Positions 1 to 6,268 of a stretch of DNA of 10,527 bases are shown piece after piece (position 1 is the first letter of the stretch; every line of letters begins with the position of its first letter). Source of the stretch: Candidatus Treponema faecavium (GTDB lineage: Bacteria; Spirochaetota; Spirochaetia; Treponematales; Treponemataceae); contig DXHG01000052.1 of NCBI GenBank assembly GCA_019113455.1, positions 1-10,527 on the forward strand, written 5' to 3'. Both the position numbers and the translations under genes were made by a program. The notes under the pieces were generated by a model. The model saw only the letters and a program-made list of their open reading frames with translations, was not told the origin of the DNA and made no database searches.

Positions 1-246
1 ACCGTGTTTATCGGCTATCCCATCTGGTGGGGCATTGCTGCATGGCCTGTCAATGGCTTTGTAGCGGCAAATGATTTTACAGGCAAAAATATTGTGCCGT
101 TCTGCACTTCGCTGAGCTCCGGGCTTGGAGACAGCGGAAGTTTGCTTGCCGAAATGGCAGGGGAGGGAAACTGGTTTGCCGGGCACCGGTTCCAATCCGG
201 CGCGTCTGAACAGGACGTGCTGGATTGGCTCTCCGAGCTGAAATAA
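1..246 (+). CDS. Flavodoxin-family protein, C-terminal part (5' end outside window)
   Basis: The reading frame is open from base 1 and ends at TAA 244-246, giving 81 residues that form the C-terminal part of a flavodoxin-like fold. GYPIWWGIAAWPVNGF near the start matches the FMN-contacting loop of flavodoxin_4-type proteins, in which a YPIWW motif follows a strand. The later 'IVPFCTSLSSGLGDSG' segment fits the last core strand plus the FMN-phosphate-side loop of that family. Such proteins bind FMN and act as small cytoplasmic redox carriers or quinone/flavin reductases; the partner cannot be told here. The true start lies upstream of the window. The next gene is a broken aldo/keto reductase, and flavodoxin_4 and aldo/keto reductase genes are often neighbours, so this may be the intact remainder of a decaying redox cluster. 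Confidence 0.85.
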   Translation, partial: TVFIGYPIWWGIAAWPVNGFVAANDFTGKNIVPFCTSLSSGLGDSGSLLAEMAGEGNWFAGHRFQSGASEQDVLDWLSELK

Positions 247-272
247 GTCTTATTGATTATACATTAAAGCGG

Positions 273-293
273 CTGCGGGCATATGTCCCGCAG
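273..293 (+). other. Hairpin downstream of the flavodoxin gene
   Basis: CTGCGGG (273-279) and CCCGCAG (287-293) form a perfect 7-bp stem with a 7-nt loop, 27 bases after the flavodoxin stop codon. No run of T follows on either strand, so it is not a typical intrinsic terminator. It may still act as a 3' end or stability hairpin for the flavodoxin transcript. Confidence 0.4.
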
Positions 294-325
294 ATATTCA
301 GATTGCAATACATGGTAATACAACA

Positions 326-488
326 ATGCAGAAACGAATTTTAGGAATAAACGGATTAGAGGTATCTGCGCTGGGCTTTAGCTGCATGGGTCTTTCTCAT
401 GCGTACGGTGCTCCTGCTGAAAAAAAATGAGGCTGTTCGCCTGATTCGGCTGGCAGTGGAAACCGGTTATACATTGCGCTTGAAATAG
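326..488 (+). pseudogene. Aldo/keto reductase, N-terminal remnant (frameshifted and truncated)
   Basis: ATG at 326 opens a peptide beginning MQKRILGINGLEVSALGFSC, the classic aldo/keto reductase start (R-x-LG-x-x-GLEVSALGFGCMGLS). The frame hits TGA at 428-430 after a run of eight A (420-427). Deleting one A would restore 'EKNEAVRLIRLAVETGYT', the next conserved segment of the family, so a +1 slip in the homopolymer explains the break. Homology stops near 473, just before the FDTAE catalytic Asp segment would be expected, and the restored frame ends at TAG 486-488. About 50 of some 330 residues remain, so the product cannot be active. No clear Shine-Dalgarno precedes the ATG. The sequence beyond the break belongs to the convergent TetR fragment. 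Confidence 0.85.
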
Positions 489-646
489 GTATAGAATGTT
501 CCGGTCGAAACGCCGCAGGCCGCAGTGATTTCTTCAATAGACGTGTTGACGAGTCCTTTTTCACATACAATCTGTTTAGCCGCGTACATCAGTTTTCGCT
601 TTGTCTCCAGCGCGGCAAGCTGGCGGTTTGTCATTTTATCTGCCAT
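467..646 (-). pseudogene. TetR-family regulator, N-terminal DNA-binding domain only (3' truncated)
   Basis: The frame from ATG 644-646 encodes 59 residues. They contain a complete TetR-type helix-turn-helix: 'AAKQIVCEKGLVNTSIEEIT' followed by 'AACGVSTGTFYTYFK', the hallmark GT-F/LY-Y/H-F motif. The ATG is preceded by GAGAGG about 9 nt upstream, which favours it over the longer open frame extending to 865. Full-length TetR regulators are about 190-210 residues; here the homology stops right after YFK and the frame ends 'RNV'. The dimerising, ligand-binding C-terminal domain is therefore missing, which makes a normal repressor unlikely. The break coincides with the end of the aldo/keto reductase remnant on the other strand. 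TetR genes commonly neighbour the AKR and flavodoxin genes they control, so this was probably the local regulator. Confidence 0.85.
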
Positions 647-673
647 TGTGCGTGTCCTCTCTTTGTAAGTTGA

Positions 674-707
674 CAATATCATATTCACTGAATAAAAGTC
701 AATGAAT
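674..707 (-). promoter_or_regulatory. TetR-gene promoter with overlapping 25-bp palindromic operator
   Basis: On the minus strand, TTGACT (697-702) is a good -35. ATATTG (674-679) at 17-bp spacing, or GATATT (675-680) at 16 bp, could be the -10. The imperfect palindrome ATTCACTGAAT (683-693), AAA, AGTCAATGAAT (697-707) matches at 9 of 11 positions per arm. It covers the -35 and spacer, as expected for an autorepressor site. On the plus strand, TTGACA at 670-675 could also be a -35 reading away from the TetR remnant, but no gene lies on that side. Confidence 0.5.
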
Positions 708-837
708 TTAGTTTGCTTTTTTCTGTTCGTTTGAGGAAACAGAATCGGAGGCGGCAGGCTGCGGTGCTTTCGATCTGCGGGGCAGGCATGTTTGTTTTCC
801 GAGTGGGTTTTAGCCAGCAGCCGGAAAAACATAACAT

Positions 838-862
838 TTGCCGACGGCCGGTGAGACGCAGG
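838..862. repeat. Partial copy of the Treponema-like intergenic element
   Basis: TTGCCGACGGCC followed by GGTGAGACGCAGG (838-862) matches 6182-6206 at 21 of 25 positions. On the minus strand the two copies read LTGRRQ here and LTGRQQ in the longer copy. Similarity fades on both sides, so this is a short remnant or a degenerate copy. Confidence 0.45.
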
Positions 863-922
863 CAAGTTATCTGTACGCTGACGTCAAGTTAACAGCGGAT
901 GACGGCAAGTTGACTGCGGGAT
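855..922 (+). repeat. Imperfect tandem repeat, three units, about 22-bp period
   Basis: The hexamer CAAGTT recurs at 863, 885 and 907, exactly 22 bp apart. Units two (880-900) and three (901-922) are nearly identical over about 21 bases (GACG-CAAGTT-AC-GCGG-AT); the first unit is more diverged. The function is unknown. A 22-bp period is close to two helical turns, so the boxes face the same side of the DNA. Confidence 0.5.
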
Positions 923-1009
923 ACTGAAAGGCGGCTAATTTTTATTTGGCATGGGACTGTGCGACGTTTGCTTTAGCAGATTTGCAGAGCTTGTGCAGAC
1001 TGTAAATAA

Positions 1010-1074
1010 CGTTTTTGATTAAAAACGCTGAGCCGGCTGCTGCGCGCTGGCTGTAAAGCCGCCGCGGCAGCCGG
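1010..1074 (-). terminator. Intrinsic terminator region of the GOGAT-asnB operon
   Basis: Immediately beyond the asnB stop codon, the arms 1063-1074 and 1033-1044 pair over 12 bp with one G-T wobble (GCAGCCGG against CCGGCTGC at the base). A small internal GGCT/AGCC stem sits in the loop. On the minus strand a T run (A in 1021-1025) follows the stem after 7 nt. A second small hairpin, 1010-1016 with 1021-1027 (CGTTTTT/AAAAACG), overlaps this run. The position right after the last gene of the leftward operon supports the call. Confidence 0.65.
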
Positions 1075-1079
1075 TCGGT

Positions 1080-2666
1080 TTATACGCCGCTTTTTCCGTA
1101 GTTAGAAAGCACGCGGGCGGACGGATCCTGCACATTGCAGCCTGCCCAGCTGCTGTTCGGCATCCAGAATCCCGGAATCATCCGGTACTGCCCGGGGTAG
1201 AGGCGTTCAAAAATTTCCCGGTACAAAAGCGATTCAGGCGTAAACGGCCGCCCTTGTTCCGGATACTTGCAGTATTCCGCTTCAAGATCTTTTCCTGCAT
1301 AGTGTTTTTCTGCATATGCTTTAAGATCATCAACCATGCTGTGCCCCACGGCGTCGCTGAATGCGGCTTTTTCCCGCCAGAGAATATCATCCGGGAGCCA
1401 GTTTCCGGTTTCAAACGCCTTGCGGAGCAGATACTTGCCGTGGCCGCTCTTATTCAGCTTCAGTTCTGGGTCAATAGAAAGCACATACGAGGCAAAGTCA
1501 AGATCGCCAAAGGGAACCCGCGCCTCAAGACTGTTGTCGGCAATGCAGCGGTCGGCGCGCAGCACGTCGTATGCGTACAGCTCACGTACGCGCTTTTGGC
1601 TTTCCTGCTCAAACGATTCCGCGTCGGGGGCAAAATCCGTATACTTGTACCCGAACAGCTCGTCAGACACTTCTCCCGTGAGCAGCACCCTGACGTCAGT
1701 ATGCTCGTGAATATATCTGCACAAAAGATACATGCCGATGCTTGCCCTGATTGTCGTAATGTCGTATGTTGCCAGCGTGTTTATGACTTCCGGCAGCACT
1801 GCGAGCACGTCCGCTTCTGTCATGGTCACATTGGTGTGTTCCGAGCCGAGAAACGCCGCCGTGCGCTCGGCATATTTTGCGTCTATCGGGTCTTTGTCCA
1901 TGCCGATGGAGAATGTGCGTATCGGTTTTGCCGATATGCGCGACGCAATTGAGCACACAAGAGAACTGTCAAGCCCGCCTGATAAGAGGAACGCAACGGG
2001 CGTGTCTGAATCAAGACGCTTTTTTACGGCGCAGATGAGCTTATTCTGAATATGTGCGGCTATTGCTTCGATACTGCCGCGCGTGTATGCTTTGACAGCC
2101 GCAATGTCCCGGTAGCACACAAACTGTCCGTCTTTGTAATAGTGCCCGGGAGGAAAGGGAATCACGTCGCGGCAGAACGGCACGAGCAGGCACGCTTCGC
2201 TTGCAAACGCGATATTGCCGTCCTTGTCATAGCCGTAAAAAAGCGGGCGTATGCCGATCGGGTCGCGCGCGGCGATAAAACCTTCGTCTGCGCTGTAGAG
2301 CACCGATGCGAATTCGGCGTCAAGAAGCGCGAACATGCGTTCGTGGTGTTTTTCGTAGAGGTAGAGCACCGTCTCGCAGTCTGAGTCGGAATGGAATACA
2401 TAGCCTTCTGTTTCAAGCTGCGCGCGTATATCCCTGAACCCGTAGATTTCGCCGTTCGTGATGCTGTACATGCCGTTGTACGCAAACGGCTGCATTCCGC
2501 TTTCCTGGACGCCCATGATTGCAAGCCGCTGAAACGCGAGGTATACATCCTCTTCCGGTGTGAGAATACACTGCGCGTCGGGGCCCCGTCTCTGTGTTCT
2601 TTTAAGGAGCGTCGTAATCTGCGGCAGCCCGATTGCCTGTCCGTGATACGCAAATACTGTACACAT
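1080..2666 (-). CDS. asnB: Asparagine synthetase B, glutamine-hydrolysing
   Basis: The enzyme converts aspartate, glutamine and ATP to asparagine, glutamate, AMP and PPi (EC 6.3.5.4) in the cytoplasm. I start it at ATG 2664-2666, not the in-frame ATG at 2679-2681. This start places the catalytic Cys at residue 2 (MCTVFAYHG), as class II amidotransferases require, and has GAGGAG 7 nt upstream. The 528-residue product has the glutaminase domain (RRGPD 26-30, NGE 71-73, SDCE 95-98, RDPIGIRPL 134-142). It then has the ATP-pyrophosphatase domain with the PP-loop SGGLDSS at 229-235, and a C-terminal DPSAR typical of AsnB. Its length is close to the roughly 550 of E. coli AsnB. It is the last gene of the leftward operon, 11 nt after the GXGXG gene, so asparagine formation is tied to the same nitrogen control as glutamate synthase. 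Confidence 0.93.
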   Translation of the reverse strand: MCTVFAYHGQAIGLPQITTLLKRTQRRGPDAQCILTPEEDVYLAFQRLAIMGVQESGMQPFAYNGMYSITNGEIYGFRDIRAQLETEGYVFHSDSDCETVLYLYEKHHERMFALLDAEFASVLYSADEGFIAARDPIGIRPLFYGYDKDGNIAFASEACLLVPFCRDVIPFPPGHYYKDGQFVCYRDIAAVKAYTRGSIEAIAAHIQNKLICAVKKRLDSDTPVAFLLSGGLDSSLVCSIASRISAKPIRTFSIGMDKDPIDAKYAERTAAFLGSEHTNVTMTEADVLAVLPEVINTLATYDITTIRASIGMYLLCRYIHEHTDVRVLLTGEVSDELFGYKYTDFAPDAESFEQESQKRVRELYAYDVLRADRCIADNSLEARVPFGDLDFASYVLSIDPELKLNKSGHGKYLLRKAFETGNWLPDDILWREKAAFSDAVGHSMVDDLKAYAEKHYAGKDLEAEYCKYPEQGRPFTPESLLYREIFERLYPGQYRMIPGFWMPNSSWAGCNVQDPSARVLSNYGKSGV

Positions 2667-2673
2667 ATGCTTG

Positions 2674-2679
2674 CTCCTC
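2674..2679 (-). promoter_or_regulatory. Ribosome binding site that decides the asnB start
   Basis: GAGGAG on the minus strand lies 7 nt before ATG 2664-2666 and overlaps the TGA stop of the preceding gene (2678-2680). It selects the start that exposes Cys2 and argues against the longer frame opening at 2681. Confidence 0.75.
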
Positions 2680-3394
2680 AAACTGCAGCATAAAGCTGGT
2701 TGTATGGTTTCGATGCGTCAGCTTCGATGGCGATAAAGCCGCCGTGCAGGCAGCATTCCGCCGGAAGGGAGAACACTGAGGCAAAGTCGGCAACGATGGG
2801 GGCGAGCACCTGCGCTTTTTCTTCTTCCGTTACTGTGCGCCTGATAAGTTTTTCCGAAAGATTAAGCGGAGTCTTTTGCGTGCGCAGGTAAATCGTTCCG
2901 GCGTACATACCGCTGCCGCAGAAGTATCCGGTAATGTCTGCGTTTTCATCGCCGAGCCCGAGCACGATGATAACGCCGCCGGCGAGATACTCGCCGAGGA
3001 ATGAGCCTGTTCTGCCGCCGATAACAAGAACACTCTTGTTGTCTTCGTACGCTTTCATGTGAACGCCTGCGCGGTAGCCTGCGTCGCCGCGGATATAGAC
3101 GCGCCCGCCGCGCATCCCGTATGCGAGCGCGTCTCCGGCGGAGCCTTTTACGGCGAGGAGCCCGGCGTTCATCGTGTCTGCCGCCGCGTCCTGTACGTTG
3201 CCGTCAACGTATATGCTGCCGCCGTCAAGATAGGCGGCAATGGCGTTCCCCGGCGTTCCCTCAACATGCAGGACGCCGCCTTTCATGCCGCAGCCGATGT
3301 AGCGTTCCCCCATACAGCCGGTTACCGTTATTTCTTCGCCTGTGCGCTTTTTTACCGCGTCAAGCCCGTCTGTTCTGATGTCTATAAACTGCAT
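2678..3394 (-). CDS. GXGXG-domain subunit of split glutamate synthase
   Basis: This 238-residue protein corresponds to the C-terminal alpha-subunit domain of bacterial GltB (GXGXG, PF01493), encoded as a separate gene as in archaeal-type glutamate synthases. Residues about 25-155 form the repeating right-handed beta-helix with regularly spaced glycines: GCGMKGGVLHVEG, YLDGGSIYVDG, GMRGGRVYIRG, YLAGGVIIVLG. In GltB this domain has no catalytic residues but braces the glutaminase and FMN domains so that ammonia can be channelled; the same role is likely here. About 60 C-terminal residues (RTVTEEEKAQVL onward) lie beyond the helix. The start at ATG 3392-3394 has AGGAGA 7 nt upstream. It follows the FMN subunit by 15 nt and precedes asnB by 11 nt, so it is co-transcribed with both. 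GXGXG proteins also occur in formylmethanofuran dehydrogenases (FwdC), but the neighbours decide for glutamate synthase. Confidence 0.9.
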   Translation of the reverse strand: MQFIDIRTDGLDAVKKRTGEEITVTGCMGERYIGCGMKGGVLHVEGTPGNAIAAYLDGGSIYVDGNVQDAAADTMNAGLLAVKGSAGDALAYGMRGGRVYIRGDAGYRAGVHMKAYEDNKSVLVIGGRTGSFLGEYLAGGVIIVLGLGDENADITGYFCGSGMYAGTIYLRTQKTPLNLSEKLIRRTVTEEEKAQVLAPIVADFASVFSLPAECCLHGGFIAIEADASKPYNQLYAAV

Positions 3395-3409
3395 ACTGTT
3401 TTCTCCTGC

Positions 3410-4891
3410 CTATTCTCCCGCATAGCTGATGCCAAGTATTTCAAGTTCTTTTTGGTTAAGATCTACGCCGCGCAGCGCCATCCTGTTGCCGCGCAGCGCC
3501 TCGATGCTGTTGATTCCCATGCCGCCCATGATTTCCTTTATTTCGCGGGTCCATGCGCTGACCAGGTTTACGAGCCGCTTGGCACCCTGTTCGGGGTCAA
3601 GCCGCTTCGTGAGCTCCTTGTCCTGCGTCGCAAGCCCCCACGCGCATTTCCCCGTGTGGCAGGACGCGCAGATATGGCAGCCGAGCGCGCACAGGGCAGC
3701 CGTTCCAATGGAAACGGCGTCGGCGCCGAGCGCAATCGCTTTAACTGCGTCAGCCGAATTGCGTATGCCGCCTGCGGCGATAACGCTGATGCGGTCCCTG
3801 ATTTTTTCTTCACGGAGCCGCTGGTCTACAGCCGCAACAGCAAGCTCAATCGGAATACCGACATTGTCGCGTATGCGCTTGGGCGCGGCTCCTGTTCCGC
3901 CTCTAAAGCCGTCGATTGAAATAATGTCCGCGCCGCTTCTGGCAATTCCCGAGGCGATAGGGGCAATGTTGTGTACAGCCGCCACTTTTACGATTACGGG
4001 TTTTGCATAGCCAGTCGCCTCTTTTATCGACATCACAAGCTGGGCAAGGTCTTCAATCGAATATATATCGTGGTGCGGCGCGGGGCTGATGGCGTCAAGG
4101 CCTTCGGGCACCATGCGCGTTTTCGATATGTCGCCGATGATTTTCTTTCCGGTCAGGTGTCCGCCGATTCCGGGCTTGGCGCCCTGGCCGATTTTTATTT
4201 CGATAGCCGCCGCCGCGTTGAGATATGTCTCATGCACGCCGAACCGGCCGGAGGCGACCTGCACGATGGTGTTCTTTTTGTATGCGTAGAGGCTTTCGTG
4301 CAGGCCGCCTTCGCCGGAATTCCAGTATGTGCCGAGCGCTTCTGCCGCCGCCGCGAGCGCCTTATGCACGTTCAGGCTGAGCGCGCCGTAGCTCATTGCG
4401 GAAAACAGTACCGGCGTTTTCAGCTCAAGATGCGGAGGCAGATTGTCTATAAGCTGTCCTTCATTGTCGCGCTGTATGTGCTCGGGCCGCTGGCCCAGGA
4501 ATACGGCTGTTTCCATCGGTTCGCGCAGCGGATCGATAGACGGATTGGTAACCTGGCTTGCGTTGAGCAGCATTTTATCGAAATACACCGGCACGTTTTT
4601 TGCGGACGCACCCATCGATGACAGGAGTACGCCGCCGGTTTCTGCCTGCAAAAGAATCTCTTGTATGTCGTCTTCGCTGAAAACCGCGCTGCGTCTGAAC
4701 CGGTTCTCGTCTTCGGTGATATAAATTGCTCCCGTCGGACAGCACGACACGCAGCGCTGGCAGTCAACGCACTTTTCGTGATGGAATACGAGCGCTTTGT
4801 CTTTTGCCGTGATTGCGCCGAATGAACATTCCCGCGCGCATCTGAGACAGGAGACGCAGGTGTTATCCGTCCTGATTCTGAATCGTTTCAT
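3410..4891 (-). CDS. Glutamate synthase FMN subunit with N-terminal 2[4Fe-4S] ferredoxin domain
   Basis: This 493-residue subunit is the synthase core: 2-oxoglutarate plus channelled ammonia plus two electrons to glutamate on FMN. The N-terminus holds two [4Fe-4S] motifs, C12-C15-C18-C22 and C41-C44-C47-C51, the second followed by Pro as in bacterial ferredoxins. The TIM-barrel FMN domain runs from about 100 to 480, with conserved SGEGG (192-196), HHDIYSIEDLAQLV (273-286), VKVAA (301-305) and the phosphate/substrate loop GFRGGTGAAP (328-337). Cysteines 405, 411 and 416 keep the C-x5-C-x4-C spacing of the GltB [3Fe-4S] cluster, followed by GLATQ. The ferredoxin domain probably brings electrons in; no NADPH-oxidising GltD-like subunit is encoded in the window. 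The ATG overlaps the preceding stop by one base (TAATG), suggesting translational coupling, with a GGGGG stretch just upstream. Confidence 0.93.
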   Translation of the reverse strand: MKRFRIRTDNTCVSCLRCARECSFGAITAKDKALVFHHEKCVDCQRCVSCCPTGAIYITEDENRFRRSAVFSEDDIQEILLQAETGGVLLSSMGASAKNVPVYFDKMLLNASQVTNPSIDPLREPMETAVFLGQRPEHIQRDNEGQLIDNLPPHLELKTPVLFSAMSYGALSLNVHKALAAAAEALGTYWNSGEGGLHESLYAYKKNTIVQVASGRFGVHETYLNAAAAIEIKIGQGAKPGIGGHLTGKKIIGDISKTRMVPEGLDAISPAPHHDIYSIEDLAQLVMSIKEATGYAKPVIVKVAAVHNIAPIASGIARSGADIISIDGFRGGTGAAPKRIRDNVGIPIELAVAAVDQRLREEKIRDRISVIAAGGIRNSADAVKAIALGADAVSIGTAALCALGCHICASCHTGKCAWGLATQDKELTKRLDPEQGAKRLVNLVSAWTREIKEIMGGMGINSIEALRGNRMALRGVDLNQKELEILGISYAGE

Positions 4892-5982
4892 TACTGTGCC
4901 CCCTTATCAAGCGTTACGATAACCGCCTCGCCGCCGCGCGGCGCCCAGACTCTGTCCGGATTTTCTTCAACGATACGGATTGCGGCTTCTTCTGAACTGA
5001 AATAGACCGTGCCGCCTTTTTCTGCCGCGACAAGGCTTCTGAGCTTGAGCCGGTCGTTCAGCGCCATCATGCCGCCGCTGAATCCGGCAAGAATCGAAAA
5101 CGGGCCGGTGATAAGGAACGACGAAAACATTTTGCGCAAATAAGAAAGCCGTTTGCGCTCCTGTTCGTCTTTTATCGCGATTGTCGTCCAGAACGGTGCG
5201 GCAATTACAGCGGCACATTCGGTGAGCGTAAGCCCCTGTTTTCTTGTGAGATAATCGAGAATATAGGTGATAACCTCCGTGTCCGTAAGGAGATTGCAGG
5301 CGTAGCCGTACATCTCAACGGCGCGGCGGTTTGCGTCGTACGATGAGATTTCGCCGTTGTGTACGACCGTCATATCAAGCAACGAAAACGGATGGGAGCC
5401 CGCCCACCAGCCGGGCGTGTTTGTCGGATAGCGGCCGTGCGCCGTCCAGGAATAGCCTTCGTATTCCTCGATGCGGTAGAATTCCGCGACGTCTTCTGGA
5501 TAGCCGACAGCTTTGAACACGCCCATATCTTTTCCGCAGGAAACGACATATGCCCCGCCGATCGTATCATTTATTCTGATTGTCGCTCTGGCTGTGTATT
5601 CATGCTCATCAAGCTGGCTGTCCTGCAAAAGGTGCGGAAGCGGCGTAACAAAGTAGCGCCAGATGAGCGGCGCGTCAGCAATCGCCGGTATCTGCCGCAC
5701 CGGAATCTTTGACAGGTTGATAATGTCAAAACACTTATCCAGAAACCGTTCCGTTTCTTCGCGCGCGGTCTGCGAGTCGTAAAATACGTGCAGTGCGAAA
5801 AAATCCTTATATTGCGGGTAGATTCCGTACGCCGCGAATCCGCCGCCGAGCCCGTTTGACCGATTGTGCATGACGGCAATGCTTTTTTTTATTGCCTCTC
5901 CCGTGATGCGCTTGCCGTCGCGGCAGAATATGCCGCTGATTGCGCAGCCGGAACTGATTCTCACTTCTCCTTCTCGCTTCAT
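4891..5982 (-). CDS. Glutamine amidotransferase (class II) subunit of split glutamate synthase
   Basis: The protein hydrolyses glutamine and would pass ammonia to the FMN subunit. It has 363 residues, all glutaminase domain: candidate nucleophile C13 in SGCAISGIF, GGGFAAYGIYP (46-56), the Arg loop AHGRYPTNTP (181-190), HNGEISSYDANRR (208-220) and LLTDTEVITY (231-240). Class II enzymes need an N-terminal Cys, so 12 residues (MKREGEVRISSG) would have to be removed, as in the GltB propeptide. The start at 5980-5982 is backed by GAGGG 6 nt upstream. The only nearer alternative is a GTG at codon 7, which would still leave six residues before the Cys. It is the first gene of the leftward operon; about 14 nt before its ATG ends a predicted terminator hairpin, so expression probably depends on antitermination. 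Confidence 0.9.
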   Translation of the reverse strand: MKREGEVRISSGCAISGIFCRDGKRITGEAIKKSIAVMHNRSNGLGGGFAAYGIYPQYKDFFALHVFYDSQTAREETERFLDKCFDIINLSKIPVRQIPAIADAPLIWRYFVTPLPHLLQDSQLDEHEYTARATIRINDTIGGAYVVSCGKDMGVFKAVGYPEDVAEFYRIEEYEGYSWTAHGRYPTNTPGWWAGSHPFSLLDMTVVHNGEISSYDANRRAVEMYGYACNLLTDTEVITYILDYLTRKQGLTLTECAAVIAAPFWTTIAIKDEQERKRLSYLRKMFSSFLITGPFSILAGFSGGMMALNDRLKLRSLVAAEKGGTVYFSSEEAAIRIVEENPDRVWAPRGGEAVIVTLDKGAQ

Positions 5983-5995
5983 GCTGTACCCTCAC

Positions 5996-6037
5996 AAAAT
6001 AAAAAAGGCGCACCAAGATCCTTCTTGGAACGCCTTT
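5996..6037 (-). terminator. Leader terminator of the GOGAT operon, candidate ANTAR target
   Basis: In the minus-strand RNA, AAAGGCG (6037-6031) pairs with CGCCUUU (6010-6004). UUCCAAG (6030-6024) pairs with CUUGGUG (6017-6011) with one G-U wobble and one U-U mismatch. The loop is AAGGAU (6023-6018). The stem is followed at once by UUU-A-UUUU (6003-5996). This is a full intrinsic terminator ending 13 nt before the start codon of the first gene, so it can only be an attenuator. The six-base loop has A1 and G4, the two loop bases described as conserved in ANTAR-bound hairpins. Confidence 0.8.
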
Positions 6038-6044
6038 GTTCTCT

Positions 6045-6081
6045 GCCATATGTTTTACGCCATATGGCGGCTGTTTGTCAA
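6045..6081 (-). promoter_or_regulatory. GOGAT operon promoter with overlapping GCCATATG dyad
   Basis: On the minus strand, TTGACA (6076-6081) is a perfect -35 and TAAAAC (6052-6057), 18 bp away, a moderate -10. Transcription would then start near 6045, just before the terminator hairpin. A second possible promoter lies upstream: TGTAAT (6081-6086) as -10 with TTTTCA (6103-6108) 16 bp before it, giving a start near 6074. The arms GCCATATG (6045-6052) and CATATGGC (6061-6068) form a perfect 8-bp dyad covering the first -10. CGCCATATGGCG (6058-6069) is itself a perfect 12-bp palindrome. Confidence 0.5.
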
Positions 6082-6091
6082 TTACAGCGGC

Positions 6092-6210
6092 TTAAGTATT
6101 TATGAAAAACATCCCAGCGCACGCCTTCGTTTGCGCCGCGGAATGGGAAACTGCCGGATATGCCGCCCTGCAGCTCAGAAATTGCTGACGGCCAGTGAGA
6201 CACCGGCCAG
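6092..6210 (-). repeat. Treponema-like dispersed intergenic element
   Basis: Read on the minus strand, one frame gives LTGRQQ, then LSCRAAYPAVSHSAAQTK, then ACAGMFFINT, ending at TAA 6092-6094. I recognise this peptide from memory as one that recurs in automated annotations of Treponema genomes next to unrelated genes. That pattern suggests a dispersed DNA repeat, not a real protein: there is no good start or ribosome binding site. A 25-base part recurs at 838-862 in this window. The exact borders are not visible from one copy. Confidence 0.5.
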
Positions 6211-6268
6211 CGAGCCGCCAGCCGATAGAGACTTATCGTTTCGCAGTAAAATGCTTGCACCAATCTGT

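Larger units (their letters stand above)
708..1020. other. Gene-free stretch between the TetR remnant and the asnB terminator
   Basis: I find no credible coding region here. The open minus-strand frame that runs through 650-865 upstream of the TetR ATG has no family resemblance. The stretch contains a partial copy of the intergenic element also seen near 6182-6206, a three-unit imperfect tandem repeat (855-922), and nothing recognisable from 923 to about 1009. Confidence 0.6.

Noticed and set aside
647..865. N-terminal extension of the TetR remnant
   Set aside because: The extension runs through the promoter and operator, while ATG 644-646 has a ribosome binding site and begins right before the family homology.
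855..922. CRISPR array
   Set aside because: The units are about 22 bp and contiguous, without unique spacers, and no cas gene is present.
1254..1952. Long plus-strand open frame opposite asnB (232 codons)
   Set aside because: It is a shadow of asnB in a GC-rich gene; the translation has no family features and no ribosome binding site.
3059..3919. Long plus-strand open frame opposite the GXGXG and FMN subunit genes (286 codons)
   Set aside because: It spans two well-supported minus-strand genes and their junction, and its translation is low-complexity and unlike any family I know.
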